From assembly GCA_947497495.1 (NCBI GenBank), contig CANMGT010000001.1, forward strand, positions 744,001 through 808,000: DNA of 64,000 nt, given 5' to 3'. Shown here in pieces: positions 9,302-18,162 of this stretch. The translations under genes and the position numbers were made by a program. Position 1 is the first letter of the stretch; every line of letters begins with the position of its first letter. The DNA comes from an uncultured Lentibacter sp. GTDB taxonomy: Bacteria; Pseudomonadota; Alphaproteobacteria; Rhodobacterales; Rhodobacteraceae. The notes under the pieces are model-generated. The model was not told where the DNA came from and did no database searches. It saw only the letters and a program-made list of their open reading frames with translations.

Positions 9302-11299
9302 ATGGCCATTTTGCTAGGAGTCGACACCGGCGGAACCTATACCGACGCCGTTTTGATGCGCGATGAAGACGAAGTATTGGCTTCTGCCAAATCTCTCACA
9401 ACACGACACGACTTAGCGGAAGGCATCGGGAAAGCCGTACGCGTTGTTTTGGAGAACTCAAAAGTTGACCCCAAAGAAATTGGCATGGCTTCGCTTTCAA
9501 CCACTCTGGCAACAAACGCTTTAGTTGAAGGGCAGGGTGGGCGCATCGGCCTTATCTATATTGGCTTTCCAGAAGCAGACTTGGCAAAACACGGGCTGCT
9601 CGACGCCTTGAAGGGCGACCCTTTCATTGTGCTCGACGGGGGACATGACCATGCAGGCGAAGAAGCGTCAAAGCTTGATCTAGATGCGCTTTCCGCATGG
9701 TTAGAGACTGAGACAGGCATTTCTGGCTATGCTGTCGCGAGCAAGTTTGCCACGCGAAACCCCAAGCACGAACTGGAAGCGATGCAGCTCATTCGTGAGA
9801 AAACAGGACAGCCTGTTTCTGCGTCGCACCAGCTTTCTGCAAAGCTCAACGGACCAAAACGCGCTTTGACAGCCTTGCTAAATGCGCGGCTGATCGGAAT
9901 GATCGACAGGCTCATCACCCGCGCCGAAGAGGGCTTACGTGACCTCGGCGTCACAGCGGCGCTGATGGTTGTACGCGGCGACGGCGCGCTTATTTCCGCC
10001 GATCAAGCGCGCGAAAAACCGATTGAAACCATTTTGAGTGGGCCGGCGGCTTCGATCGTTGGGGCGCAGTGGATGACGGGGGCACAAGAGGCTCTAGTCA
10101 GCGATATCGGCGGAACGACAACCGACATTGCGCTGCTGCAAGAAGGCAAACCCAAGATTGATCCGGACGGCGCCCGCGTTGGCCCTTACCGCACGATGGT
10201 TGAAGCGGTTGCGATGCGCACCAGCGGACTCGGAGGCGACAGTGAGGTGCATTTTGTTTCTGAGAGCTTGCAAGGCGGGCTTCGCCTTGGGCCAAAACGC
10301 GTTTTGCCCGTGAGCCTCGTCGCGGTTGACGCGCAAGACCTCGTGATAAAGACGCTCGAAGCGCAGCTGCGTTCGCCTATGCCGAACGAGTTTGACGCGA
10401 AGTTCATCAAAGCCGTTGCAAGCGCCAACCGCGACGGTGTTCATCCGCGGGATGAGGCTGTTCTTGCGCGGATCACCGATGTTCACCCGCTCAGCGAGAT
10501 CATCAGAACGCGCATTGAGACACAGTCCGTAAAACGGCTTGTTGAGCGTGGAATCGTGCAAGTTGCCGGTGTGACACCTTCTGACGCCTGTCACACGTTG
10601 GGGCTTGTGGACAGCTGGGACGCCAAAGCTGCGCGCCTTGCCCTTGAGCTGTTTTGCCGACGGCGCAAAGGCGACGGTGAAAGGCTGGCGAGAACGCCAG
10701 AAGACATGGCGCAGCTCATTCTCGACCAAATGACAGAACAAACAAGTTTGGCGCTATTAGAGACTGCTTTTGGTGAAGACCCTGCCTTTTCTGACATGGA
10801 CGCTGCGAGCCTGTCACAACATGTTTTGCTCAAGCGCGGACTGCAGAGCCATCGCGGAATTATTGCCCTTGATGCGGCACTGAATGTCCCTGTTGTGGGC
10901 CTTGGCGCATCAGCCAGCACATATTACCCCGCTGTTGGAAAACAGCTGGGTTGTGACATGATCCTGCCGGAATATGCGGGTGTCGCGAATGCGCTTGGCG
11001 CGGTTGTCGGGCGTGTCACGATGCGCAAAAGCCTCACGGTGACCAGCCCTTCAGAAGGGCTTTACCGCGTGCATACCGAAAGCGGGCCTTTGGACTTTAT
11101 AGAGCTTGAGGCTGCTCTTACCAGCGCTGAAGACATGCTTAGAGAGGCTGTGACACACGACGCGAGAATGGCTGGCGCGGGTGAAATCGAGATATCAACA
11201 TTGCGCGAACTTCGCCAAAGCGATGTCGAAGCGCGCAATGTGTTTGTTGAAGGCTTGGTGACTGTCGAGGCCGCGGGGCGGCCCCGAATTGCTGTTTAG
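9302..11299 (+). CDS. Hydantoinase/oxoprolinase A-type protein
   Basis: 665 aa protein of the HyuA / 5-oxoprolinase N-terminal family. The opening LLGVDTGGTYTDAVLM is the ATPase-fold phosphate-1 loop. SDIGGTTTDIALL near residue 265 is the second phosphate loop, preceded by LSGPAASIVGA. Family members hydrolyse cyclic amides with ATP and usually pair with a HyuB subunit. No HyuB gene lies alongside, so the substrate is unknown and it may act alone or with a partner elsewhere. The stop overlaps the convergent grpE stop by four bases. It begins 47 bases after queG. Confidence 0.85.
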   Translation: MAILLGVDTGGTYTDAVLMRDEDEVLASAKSLTTRHDLAEGIGKAVRVVLENSKVDPKEIGMASLSTTLATNALVEGQGGRIGLIYIGFPEADLAKHGLLDALKGDPFIVLDGGHDHAGEEASKLDLDALSAWLETETGISGYAVASKFATRNPKHELEAMQLIREKTGQPVSASHQLSAKLNGPKRALTALLNARLIGMIDRLITRAEEGLRDLGVTAALMVVRGDGALISADQAREKPIETILSGPAASIVGAQWMTGAQEALVSDIGGTTTDIALLQEGKPKIDPDGARVGPYRTMVEAVAMRTSGLGGDSEVHFVSESLQGGLRLGPKRVLPVSLVAVDAQDLVIKTLEAQLRSPMPNEFDAKFIKAVASANRDGVHPRDEAVLARITDVHPLSEIIRTRIETQSVKRLVERGIVQVAGVTPSDACHTLGLVDSWDAKAARLALELFCRRRKGDGERLARTPEDMAQLILDQMTEQTSLALLETAFGEDPAFSDMDAASLSQHVLLKRGLQSHRGIIALDAALNVPVVGLGASASTYYPAVGKQLGCDMILPEYAGVANALGAVVGRVTMRKSLTVTSPSEGLYRVHTESGPLDFIELEAALTSAEDMLREAVTHDARMAGAGEIEISTLRELRQSDVEARNVFVEGLVTVEAAGRPRIAV

Positions 11300-11856
11300 G
11301 ATTTCGGCGTAGACGATACGCCGACTTGCGCAGGACGCAACAAGCGATCGTGCAGCATGAAACCTTCGGCAGAAACTTGAATGATGTCACCAGCCTGAGT
11401 GCCAGGCAGGGGCGCTTCAAACATGGCTTCGTGCATGTTCGGATCAAACTTGTCGCCAACCGCTGGCGAAACAACGGTGATACCGTGCTTTGAGAAAACA
11501 TTCGTCAGCTCGCGCATTGTCAGTTCGATACCTTCAAGCAAAGCACCCGCCGCTGCGCGCTGCTCTTCGGTTGCGGCCTCAAGAGCGCGCTTCATGTTGT
11601 CGTACACCGGAAGCATGTCGCGAGACAGCTTTGAGCCACCGTATTGCTCGGCGTCGCGGCGCATTTTGTCGCCCCGCTTACGTGCATTCTCGGCGTCAGC
11701 CAGAGCGCGCATGAATTTATCGCGCAACTCGTCACGCTCGGCGCGCAACGCGTCGATCTCGATAGCTTCCTCATCCATCTCGGCCATTTCGGCAGCCTCG
11801 GCTTCCTTTTCGAATGCCTCAATGTTGTCCAGGAATTCTTCGTCCTTGGGGTCCAT
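11296..11856 (-). CDS. grpE: GrpE, DnaK nucleotide exchange factor
   Basis: 186 aa. GrpE speeds ADP release from DnaK in the cytoplasm. The N-terminal half is a long acidic, charged helix (about residues 12-60); the beta-wing domain follows, with FDPNMHEAMFEAPLPG and GDIIQVSAEGFMLHDRLLRPAQVGVS. Start ATG 11856, with AGAGGTG just upstream. hrcA lies 9 bases upstream on the same strand, giving an hrcA-grpE pair. dnaK and dnaJ are not in the window. Confidence 0.96.
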   Translation of the reverse strand: MDPKDEEFLDNIEAFEKEAEAAEMAEMDEEAIEIDALRAERDELRDKFMRALADAENARKRGDKMRRDAEQYGGSKLSRDMLPVYDNMKRALEAATEEQRAAAGALLEGIELTMRELTNVFSKHGITVVSPAVGDKFDPNMHEAMFEAPLPGTQAGDIIQVSAEGFMLHDRLLRPAQVGVSSTPKS

Positions 11857-11865
11857 AGTTCACCT

Positions 11866-12930
11866 CTAACTCCGGTTGGATATCAGCTTGCCAACCAACT
11901 GCGCTGTATAGTCAACGATCGGCACGATGCGCCCGTAGTTGAGCCGCGTTGGCCCGATTACACCGACGGCGCCGATAATCTTTCGATCAGCGTTCATATA
12001 GGGAGAGACGACCAAAGAGGAACCCGAAAGTGAAAAAAGTTTGTTCTCAGAGCCAATAAAAATGCGCACACCTTCACCTTCTTCGGTCAGGTCGAGGAAT
12101 TCAACGATATCGCGCTTGCGCTCAAGGTCATCAAACAGGGTTTTGATGCGTTCAAGCCCTTCGGCTTCTTCCGAATCTGCGATCAAGTTGGAGCGGCCGC
12201 GCACGATGAGGCGTTCGTTTGACTCGCCCTTAGCCTCCCAAACCGCCAAGCCGCTATCAACGAGTGCGCGCGCCAACTGATCTATCTCTTGGCGTCGCGT
12301 TTTCATTTCACGGCTGATGATTGACGACAGTTCTGAAAGGGTACGGCCCTCGGCGAGCGAGTTGAGAAAGTTTGCCGCCTCTCGCATCGAACTGGGCGTT
12401 GATCCTACGGGCGGTGTAAACACACGGTTCTCGACGTGGCTGTCAGAAAACACGAGCACAACCAGCGCTCTGTCATGGGCGAGGGGGACGAACTCGATAT
12501 GCTTGATCGAGGCTTCATGCTTTGGCGCCAACACCAGAGAAGCGCCTTGCGTCACACCCGAAAGCGCCGAGCCGATACGATCGAGAAAGCCTGAGACATC
12601 CCCCGAATTGCTTGCCATGGTCGCATCAATTTTCTCGCGGTCACCAAGATCTGGATCGTTCACTTCGAGCAGACCGTCAACAAACATACGCAGGCCCTGC
12701 TGCGTTGGAATGCGGCCAGCGCTGATATGCGGGCTGCCCAGTAAGCCCATATACTCAAGGTCAGACATCACATTACGCACAGTCGCCGGGCTGACTTTCT
12801 CGCTCAAGCTGCGGGTCAACGAGCGCGAGCCGACAGGGTCTCCCGTGGCCAGATAGCCCTCGACAACGCGGCGAAACACTTCGCGCGTGCGGTCGTTCAT
12901 CTCTTCCAGCTGGTTCGAGGTTTCGCTCAT
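11866..12930 (-). CDS. hrcA: HrcA heat-shock repressor
   Basis: 354 aa winged-helix repressor that binds CIRCE operators of chaperone operons; GroEL is its usual cofactor. The N terminus has TREVFRRVVEGYLATGDPVGS and the ATVRNVMSDLEYMGLL wing-helix region; LGSPHISAGRIPTQQGLRMFVDGL is the HrcA signature. I chose ATG 12930 over an upstream ATG at 12969 because a sigma70-like promoter (12955-12983) would start transcription near 12948, inside the longer version. The upstream start also lacks a ribosome binding site. No CIRCE inverted repeat was found in front of it. Confidence 0.94.
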   Translation of the reverse strand: MSETSNQLEEMNDRTREVFRRVVEGYLATGDPVGSRSLTRSLSEKVSPATVRNVMSDLEYMGLLGSPHISAGRIPTQQGLRMFVDGLLEVNDPDLGDREKIDATMASNSGDVSGFLDRIGSALSGVTQGASLVLAPKHEASIKHIEFVPLAHDRALVVLVFSDSHVENRVFTPPVGSTPSSMREAANFLNSLAEGRTLSELSSIISREMKTRRQEIDQLARALVDSGLAVWEAKGESNERLIVRGRSNLIADSEEAEGLERIKTLFDDLERKRDIVEFLDLTEEGEGVRIFIGSENKLFSLSGSSLVVSPYMNADRKIIGAVGVIGPTRLNYGRIVPIVDYTAQLVGKLISNRS

Positions 12931-12954
12931 ACTTAGCCCACAATTACAGACGCC

Positions 12955-12983
12955 ATTTAAGGACTGCATAGCGCCAAGGTCAA
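12955..12983 (-). promoter_or_regulatory. Candidate sigma70 promoter of hrcA-grpE
   Basis: On the minus strand, TTGACC (12983-12978), a 17-base spacer, then TTAAAT (12960-12955). The predicted transcription start falls about 18 bases before the chosen hrcA ATG. No heat-shock sigma pattern or CIRCE element was recognised nearby. Confidence 0.5.
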
Positions 12984-13045
12984 TCGGGCTTGTGTTTGGG
13001 GGCTGCGGGCCTGTATCTCAGGATCGACACTTAAAAGGATAGATC

Positions 13046-13762
13046 ATGCGACCTTCAGGAAGAGAACTAGACACGATGCGCGACGTTTCGATCGAAACAG
13101 GCGTCACAAAACACGCAGAAGGCTCCTGCATGATTCGCATGGGCGACACGCATGTGCTCTGCACCGCCACGATCGAAAACCGCGTTCCACCGTTTATCAA
13201 AGGCTCAGGCCTTGGCTGGGTAACGGCCGAATATGGCATGCTTCCACGCTCCACAACGTCGCGTATGCGCCGCGAAGCCGCAGCAGGCAAGCAGGGCGGC
13301 CGCACTGTCGAGATCCAGCGTCTGATCGGTCGCAGCCTTCGTGCTGGTGTTGATCGTGTCGCGCTTGGCGAGCGCCAGATAACTGTCGACTGCGACGTTA
13401 TTCAGGCCGACGGCGGAACGCGCTGTGCCTCGATCACCGGGGGTTGGGTTGCTCTGCGTTTGGCCGTGAACAAACTTATGAAAGCCGGCGATGTTGTCAG
13501 CAACCCGCTGGTCGACCCTGTCGCAGCGGTGTCTTGCGGCATCTATGCGGGCCAGCCGGTGCTTGACCTTGATTACCCCGAAGACAGCGAAGCCGGCGTT
13601 GACGGGAACTTCATTATGACAGGCACAAAAAGACTGATCGAAGTTCAGATGTCGGCGGAAGGCCAGACATTTAGCCGAGATCAAATGAACCAGCTGATGG
13701 ACTTGGCCGACAAGGGCGTTGGCGAGCTTGTCGCAATGCAATTGGCAGCAACAAGTGCGTAA
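13046..13762 (+). CDS. rph: Ribonuclease PH
   Basis: 238 aa phosphorolytic 3' exoribonuclease that trims tRNA 3' ends and takes part in rRNA turnover; a hexameric cytoplasmic enzyme. It begins [46 protein letters not shown] and [25 protein letters not shown] are the family signature, and [12 protein letters not shown] follows. Start ATG 13046, with AAAAGGA before it. It is divergent from hrcA and overlaps rdgB by 8 bases. Confidence 0.97.
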   Translation: MRPSGRELDTMRDVSIETGVTKHAEGSCMIRMGDTHVLCTATIENRVPPFIKGSGLGWVTAEYGMLPRSTTSRMRREAAAGKQGGRTVEIQRLIGRSLRAGVDRVALGERQITVDCDVIQADGGTRCASITGGWVALRLAVNKLMKAGDVVSNPLVDPVAAVSCGIYAGQPVLDLDYPEDSEAGVDGNFIMTGTKRLIEVQMSAEGQTFSRDQMNQLMDLADKGVGELVAMQLAATSA

Positions 13763-14363
13763 GTTTGACGGCAAACAACTGGTGATCGCCAGCCACAACG
13801 CAGGCAAGCTTCGTGAAATTGCAGAGCTTCTTGCTCCTTTCGGCGTTAAAGTCAGCTCGGCTGGCGATCACAACCTCGATGAGCCCGACGAAACCGAAGA
13901 CACCTTCGCTGGCAACGCGCGCATCAAGGCGCATTTTGCGGCGCAGGCAACTGGGCTGCCCGCGCTTTCCGACGACAGTGGTATCACGGTTGACGGGTTA
14001 GACGGCGCGCCGGGTGTTTACACCGCGGACTGGGCAGAAACGCCCAAAGGCCGCGACTTCCCGATGGCGATGGAGAAAGTCTGGAGCAAACTGGAAGAGT
14101 GTAATGCGCCTTTCCCACGGACGGCTGCTTTTTACGCGACGCTTTGCCTCGCTTGGCCAGACGGACACGACGAAGTTTTCGAGGGCCGCGTGGTGGGCGA
14201 AGTTGTCTGGCCCATGCGCGGCGAAAACGGCTTTGGCTTTGATCCGGTTTTCTTGCCAAACGGCGAAGTCAAAACCTTCGGCGAAATGGACCCCGCCAAA
14301 AAGCACGCCATGAGCCACAGAAACGACGCTTTCTCAAAGCTCGTGAAGGGCTGTTTTGAATAG
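13755..14363 (+). CDS. rdgB: Non-canonical purine NTP pyrophosphatase (dITP/XTP)
   Basis: 202 aa Ham1/RdgB-type enzyme that hydrolyses dITP, ITP and XTP to monophosphates and keeps deaminated purines out of DNA. Motifs: [13 protein letters not shown] at the N terminus, [39 protein letters not shown], and [14 protein letters not shown] near the end. I take GTG 13755 as the start ([10 protein letters not shown]), inside the last codons of rph. An in-frame TTG at 13719 would add residues with no family counterpart. Confidence 0.95.
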   Translation: MRKFDGKQLVIASHNAGKLREIAELLAPFGVKVSSAGDHNLDEPDETEDTFAGNARIKAHFAAQATGLPALSDDSGITVDGLDGAPGVYTADWAETPKGRDFPMAMEKVWSKLEECNAPFPRTAAFYATLCLAWPDGHDEVFEGRVVGEVVWPMRGENGFGFDPVFLPNGEVKTFGEMDPAKKHAMSHRNDAFSKLVKGCFE

Positions 14364-15513
14364 CGACTGGGAAAATGGAGGCTTCGGGGTCTATATCCAT
14401 TGGCCGTTTTGCGAGGCCAAGTGCCCCTATTGCGATTTCAACAGTTTCGTTGCACGCGAGATCGACCACAGGCGCTGGCTTAAAGCCTACTTGCGCGAAC
14501 TTGAGAGGTATGCTGCGGAACTACCCAACAGGGTTGTCTCAAGCGTTTTCTTCGGGGGCGGCACGCCCAGCCTGATGCAGCCAGACGTCGTGGCTGCAAT
14601 CATCGAGAAGATCCGCGCTTGCTGGCCTGTGGCCAACGACTTGGAAGTTACTCTCGAAGCCAACCCCAGTTCTGTTGAAGCTGGCCGTTTTGCGGCCTAT
14701 CGCGCTGGCGGTGTTTCCCGTATCTCGATGGGATTTCAGGCTCTAAACAACCGCGATTTGAAAAAATTGGGCCGTTTACATACTGTCGAAGAAGCACTTT
14801 CTGCCTTTGATGTCGCGCGCCACGAGTTTGAGCGCGTGAGTTTTGATCTCATCTATGCGCGGCAAGACCAAACGCCGAGTTCATGGCGTGAAGAGTTGAA
14901 GCAGGCGACACAGCTGGCGGTTGATCATCTCTCGCTTTACCAACTCACGATCGAGCAAGGCACAGCTTTTGGTGAGCGATACAACATCGGAAAGCTGGCT
15001 GGTATCCCCGAAGATGACGACGCCGCTGAGATGTATGACATTACCAACGAACAATGCGACAAGGCTGGGTTTGAACTTTACGAGATCTCTAACCACGCCA
15101 AGCCTGGGTCAGAGTGCAGGCACAACCTTGTCTACTGGAACTACGGTGACTACGTCGGGATTGGCCCTGGCGCTCACGGAAGAATAACTGTTAATAATCA
15201 AAGGCTTGCGACAGAGTCTTACCTTCAGCCTGAGTCTTGGTTGAAAGCAGCCGAAGGCACGGCCGGCGAAAAACTTCGCGACTCACTCACAACGTCAGAT
15301 CAAGCGACAGAGCTTCTCCTGATGGGGCTTCGTTTGAAAGATGGTGTGAACATCCCGCGTTGGGAAGTGCTGGCTGGCCGCGCGCTGCCTGTTGATCGCC
15401 TATCTGAACTGCAAGAAATGGGCATGATTGCTGTTGATGACACACACGTGCGAACGACCCGACAGGGCCGTATCTTGCTGAACTCCGTTCTACAGAAACT
15501 ACTGGAAGACTAA
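14356..15513 (+). CDS. hemW: Heme chaperone HemW (radical SAM)
   Basis: 385 aa radical SAM protein of the HemN/HemW family. The cluster motif CEAKCPYC spans residues 19-26. [11 protein letters not shown] and [11 protein letters not shown] are radical SAM core motifs; a HemN C-terminal domain follows. HemW-type members bind and hand over heme rather than oxidise coproporphyrinogen. The position after rph-rdgB and the short N terminus favour HemW over HemN. The start is TTG 14356 with AGGG five bases upstream, overlapping the rdgB stop. No better start exists in frame. Confidence 0.88.
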   Translation: MNSDWENGGFGVYIHWPFCEAKCPYCDFNSFVAREIDHRRWLKAYLRELERYAAELPNRVVSSVFFGGGTPSLMQPDVVAAIIEKIRACWPVANDLEVTLEANPSSVEAGRFAAYRAGGVSRISMGFQALNNRDLKKLGRLHTVEEALSAFDVARHEFERVSFDLIYARQDQTPSSWREELKQATQLAVDHLSLYQLTIEQGTAFGERYNIGKLAGIPEDDDAAEMYDITNEQCDKAGFELYEISNHAKPGSECRHNLVYWNYGDYVGIGPGAHGRITVNNQRLATESYLQPESWLKAAEGTAGEKLRDSLTTSDQATELLLMGLRLKDGVNIPRWEVLAGRALPVDRLSELQEMGMIAVDDTHVRTTRQGRILLNSVLQKLLED

Positions 15514-15867
15514 ATGCGGCTGGTTTGGCTCATAGGCGGGTTGGTGAGCCTAGGGATAGGCATTGCTGGTATCGTTTTGCCACTTGTACCTACGGTGCCC
15601 CTCGTTTTGCTCGCTACGTTTTGCTTCGCAAGGTCTTCATCGCGATTGCACTCTTGGCTGCTTCAGCACCCGACGTTTGGCCCTCAGATCGATGACTGGA
15701 ACAGCCGAGGCGCTATCTCACAACGTGCAAAACGGTTGGCAACAGTCTCTATTTTTACTGTATTTTCCATTTCTATAGCGCTCGCCGTGCCAGTTCATGT
15801 ACTCGCCATTCAGACCATAACACTCAGCTTAGTATTGGTATTTTTATGGACGCGGCCAAACACCTAG
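15514..15867 (+). CDS. YbaN-like DUF454 inner-membrane protein
   Basis: 117 aa hydrophobic protein with a DUF454 pattern. One N-terminal membrane stretch contains LGIAGIVLPLVPTVPLVLLA, followed by CFARSSSRLHSWLLQHPTFG, then IDDWNSRGAISQRAKRLA. Two more membrane stretches lie in the C-terminal half. Its ATG follows the hemW stop directly, so the two are coupled. Its stop overlaps the convergent parB stop by four bases. The function of the family is not established. Confidence 0.85.
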   Translation: MRLVWLIGGLVSLGIGIAGIVLPLVPTVPLVLLATFCFARSSSRLHSWLLQHPTFGPQIDDWNSRGAISQRAKRLATVSIFTVFSISIALAVPVHVLAIQTITLSLVLVFLWTRPNT

Positions 15868-16754
15868 CTCATGCGTTGGCACAATTCATCCAGATCGTCT
15901 AATGAAGCGTATTTGATAACTACTTCTCCGGACTCTCCACCTGGTGTATGATTGATCTCGACCTTCATCCGCAAGTTGGCAGACAAATCTCTCTCGATCG
16001 CCACTGTGTCGGCGTCTTTATCTGCGATCTTCCGAGGCTTGGAGCTTGTCGTTGACGGCGCTGCCTTAGTCTTGGCCAATCGCTCCGCTTCGCGGACCGA
16101 AAGGCCTTTTTTGACAATCTCCCGTGCTAGCGCCGACGGGTTTTCAGAAGTTATCAAAGCGCGTGCATGCCCGGCCGACAGCAAACCATCTGAAAGCATC
16201 TTTTGAACGTCGGCCGGAAGCGTCAGAAGGCGCATCTGGTTTGCAATGTGGCTTCGACTTTTTCCCAGTGCTTGAGCAAGTTTTTCCTGCGTATGACCAA
16301 ACTTATCAATGAGCTGACGATAGCCGGCTGCTTCCTCAACCGGGTTTAGGTCAGCGCGTTGGATGTTTTCGATAATCGCAACTTCAAGAACTTCGACATC
16401 GGTAAATTCTCTAATGATAACAGGTACTTCGTGTAACTGTGCCTTCTGCGCCGCACGCCAACGACGCTCACCGGCAACGATTTGATACAAACCTTTTGTC
16501 TTCGGATCATTGCGAACTATGAGAGGTTGAATGATGCCTTTTTCGCGGATTGATTCTGACAGGTCGTCAAGCTTTTCGGTATCAAACTGGCGTCTTGGCT
16601 GATCAGGGTTGGGCACGACCTGCTCAATCGGAACGTGCAGCTCTGATGCTCGCTGCTGGCCTGTCATATTATTGTCCGCTTCGCTCGGAACTTCAGCCAT
16701 CAGCGCAGAAAGTCCACGACCCAAACCTCTTGATTTGCTTTTATTTCCAGCCAT
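15864..16754 (-). CDS. parB: Chromosome partitioning protein ParB
   Basis: 296 aa centromere-binding CTP-dependent clamp. N-terminal ParB/Srx domain with VPNPDQPRRQFD and YQIVAGERRWRAAQKA (box II, CTP site). The helix-turn-helix is EKLAQALGKSRSHIANQMRLL. A linker and a C-terminal dimerisation domain follow. It loads at parS; two perfect parS sites lie 1.4 and 3.3 kb upstream, within rsmG and mnmG. Start ATG 16754 with AGGAG seven bases before. It is the last gene of the mnmE-mnmG-rsmG-parA-parB series. Confidence 0.97.
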   Translation of the reverse strand: MAGNKSKSRGLGRGLSALMAEVPSEADNNMTGQQRASELHVPIEQVVPNPDQPRRQFDTEKLDDLSESIREKGIIQPLIVRNDPKTKGLYQIVAGERRWRAAQKAQLHEVPVIIREFTDVEVLEVAIIENIQRADLNPVEEAAGYRQLIDKFGHTQEKLAQALGKSRSHIANQMRLLTLPADVQKMLSDGLLSAGHARALITSENPSALAREIVKKGLSVREAERLAKTKAAPSTTSSKPRKIADKDADTVAIERDLSANLRMKVEINHTPGGESGEVVIKYASLDDLDELCQRMS

Positions 16755-16772
16755 TGAAGACTCCTATTGCGA

Positions 16773-17573
16773 CTAAGTTTTGTTGTTTTTCAACAGTTCC
16801 GAAGCGAGCGCCCGGTAGGCTACGGAGCCCTTAGAATTTGAATCGTAGCTCAGCACCGGCATCGCAAAAGAGGGAGCTTCGCTGACGCGGACATTTCTTG
16901 GAATGACAGTATTAAAGACCAGATCACCCAAGTTATCCCGAGCATCAGCTTCAACCTGCTGAGAAAGGTTGTTCCGGCGATCATACATCGTCAAAACGAT
17001 GCCCTCTATGCGGAGCTTCGGATTGGCCGAGTTCCGGATTTCGCGAATGGTTAGCATCAGCTGCGAAAGCCCCTCAAGCGCAAAAAACTCACTTTGAAGC
17101 GGAACAAGCACAGAATCTGCGGCAACCATAGCGTTAACCGTCAACAAGTTGAGCGAAGGTGGGCAGTCGATGAGGACATAGTCAAATTCGTATCCATCAA
17201 TATCGTGCTGCTTCAACGCATCGCGAAGCAAAAAACTGCGTTTTTCATTGGAATACAGCTCAATGTCCGCTGAGCTGAGATCAACTGTAGCAGGCACGAT
17301 AAGTACATTTTCGGTTTCTGTGGGCTGAATAATGTCCGAAATTGGCTGATCGTCGAGCAACAAATCGTAAGTTGTCAGTTTTCGATCGGCAACCTCAACA
17401 CCAAGGCCGGTTGACGCATTCCCCTGAGGGTCCAAGTCGATAAGCAAAACTTTCTTGCCAACTTCAGCCAACGCCGCGGCAAGGTTGATCGTTGTCGTTG
17501 TTTTGCCAACTCCACCTTTTTGGTTGGCGATTGCTATCACTTTAGGAGGCCGAGGGCGCGACAAGTCAGACAC
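16773..17573 (-). CDS. parA: Chromosome partitioning ATPase ParA (Soj)
   Basis: 266 aa deviant Walker ATPase that moves ParB-parS complexes over the nucleoid. KGGVGKTTTTINLAAAL is the deviant Walker A with the signature Lys; LLIDLDPQGNASTGLG and VLIDCPPSLNLLT are the other switch motifs. I prefer GTG 17573, preceded by GGAG nine bases upstream, over ATG 17594, which would overlap rsmG by 29 bases with no ribosome binding site. With GTG the overlap with rsmG is 8 bases. Confidence 0.95.
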   Translation of the reverse strand: MSDLSRPRPPKVIAIANQKGGVGKTTTTINLAAALAEVGKKVLLIDLDPQGNASTGLGVEVADRKLTTYDLLLDDQPISDIIQPTETENVLIVPATVDLSSADIELYSNEKRSFLLRDALKQHDIDGYEFDYVLIDCPPSLNLLTVNAMVAADSVLVPLQSEFFALEGLSQLMLTIREIRNSANPKLRIEGIVLTMYDRRNNLSQQVEADARDNLGDLVFNTVIPRNVRVSEAPSFAMPVLSYDSNSKGSVAYRALASELLKNNKT

Positions 17574-18162
17574 GTTTGATATCTCCGATTTCAAGCAATA
17601 CTGCGTCAGGGTTTGTCTTGCTTTCTACAGCATTCCAACGAAATTGCCACGTTTCTTCCGCTTCTACTATTTCTTTTCGCCAGTTTTTCCCCTTTAGGAA
17701 CAAAGCCGTGCCATTTGGCGCTAGATGCCTGTCTGCAAAGGACAAAAGCTTTGAAAGATCAGCAAGTGCGCGCGCGGTAACCACATCAGCGTTCTGGGGA
17801 GGGGCCTCCTCAATTCGCCCTGTAAGAATGTTGGCCTTAGAGGAAGTTTCTCTTAACACAGTCCTCAAGAACGCGGATTTTCTTTGATCGCTTTCAATCA
17901 GCGTCGTTCTAGCAGGAGTGCCTGTGTCTTCGGCGACAAGGCTTATAACCAATCCCGGAAAGCCCCCTCCGCTGCCCATATCAACAAGATACCGAGTGTC
18001 AGGTTTGATGTGAGACACAAGCTGAAGCGAATCTTCAAAGTGCCTCTCCCAAAGATCCTCGATTGTAGACTTTGAGACCAAGTTTATCTTTGGGTTCCAC
18101 TTAAGCAGAGTTGCTGCATAAGTTTCCAAGCGCTGCATTGTTTCACGTGAAACATCGCTCAT
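17566..18162 (-). CDS. rsmG: 16S rRNA (guanine527-N7)-methyltransferase
   Basis: 198 aa SAM-dependent methyltransferase (GidB) that makes m7G527 in the 530 loop of 16S rRNA; loss gives low-level streptomycin resistance in other bacteria. [23 protein letters not shown] and [18 protein letters not shown] (SAM loop, about residue 65) are family motifs. The start ATG 18162 overlaps the mnmG stop by ATGA. Codons 3-8 (DVSRET) carry a perfect parS palindrome, so this stretch is constrained twice. Confidence 0.96.
   Translation of the reverse strand: MSDVSRETMQRLETYAATLLKWNPKINLVSKSTIEDLWERHFEDSLQLVSHIKPDTRYLVDMGSGGGFPGLVISLVAEDTGTPARTTLIESDQRKSAFLRTVLRETSSKANILTGRIEEAPPQNADVVTARALADLSKLLSFADRHLAPNGTALFLKGKNWRKEIVEAEETWQFRWNAVESKTNPDAVLLEIGDIKRV
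18139..18154. other. parS centromere site 1 (in rsmG)
   Basis: A perfect copy of the 16-base palindrome TGTTTCACGTGAAACA, the general bacterial parS consensus. It lies in codons 3-8 of rsmG and about 5 kb from the putative origin. It should load ParB encoded 1.4 kb downstream. Confidence 0.96.

Noticed and set aside
11644..12033. Small plus-strand open frame across grpE/hrcA
   Set aside because: It overlaps two certain genes on the other strand and has no motif.
12931..13045. CIRCE operator before hrcA
   Set aside because: The TTAGCACTC-N9-GAGTGCTAA repeat was looked for on both strands and not found; only a sigma70-like promoter is visible.
15180..15210. tRNA or mobile-element boundary at the AT-rich patch in hemW
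   Set aside because: The patch is within the intact hemW frame and no cloverleaf or repeat was found.
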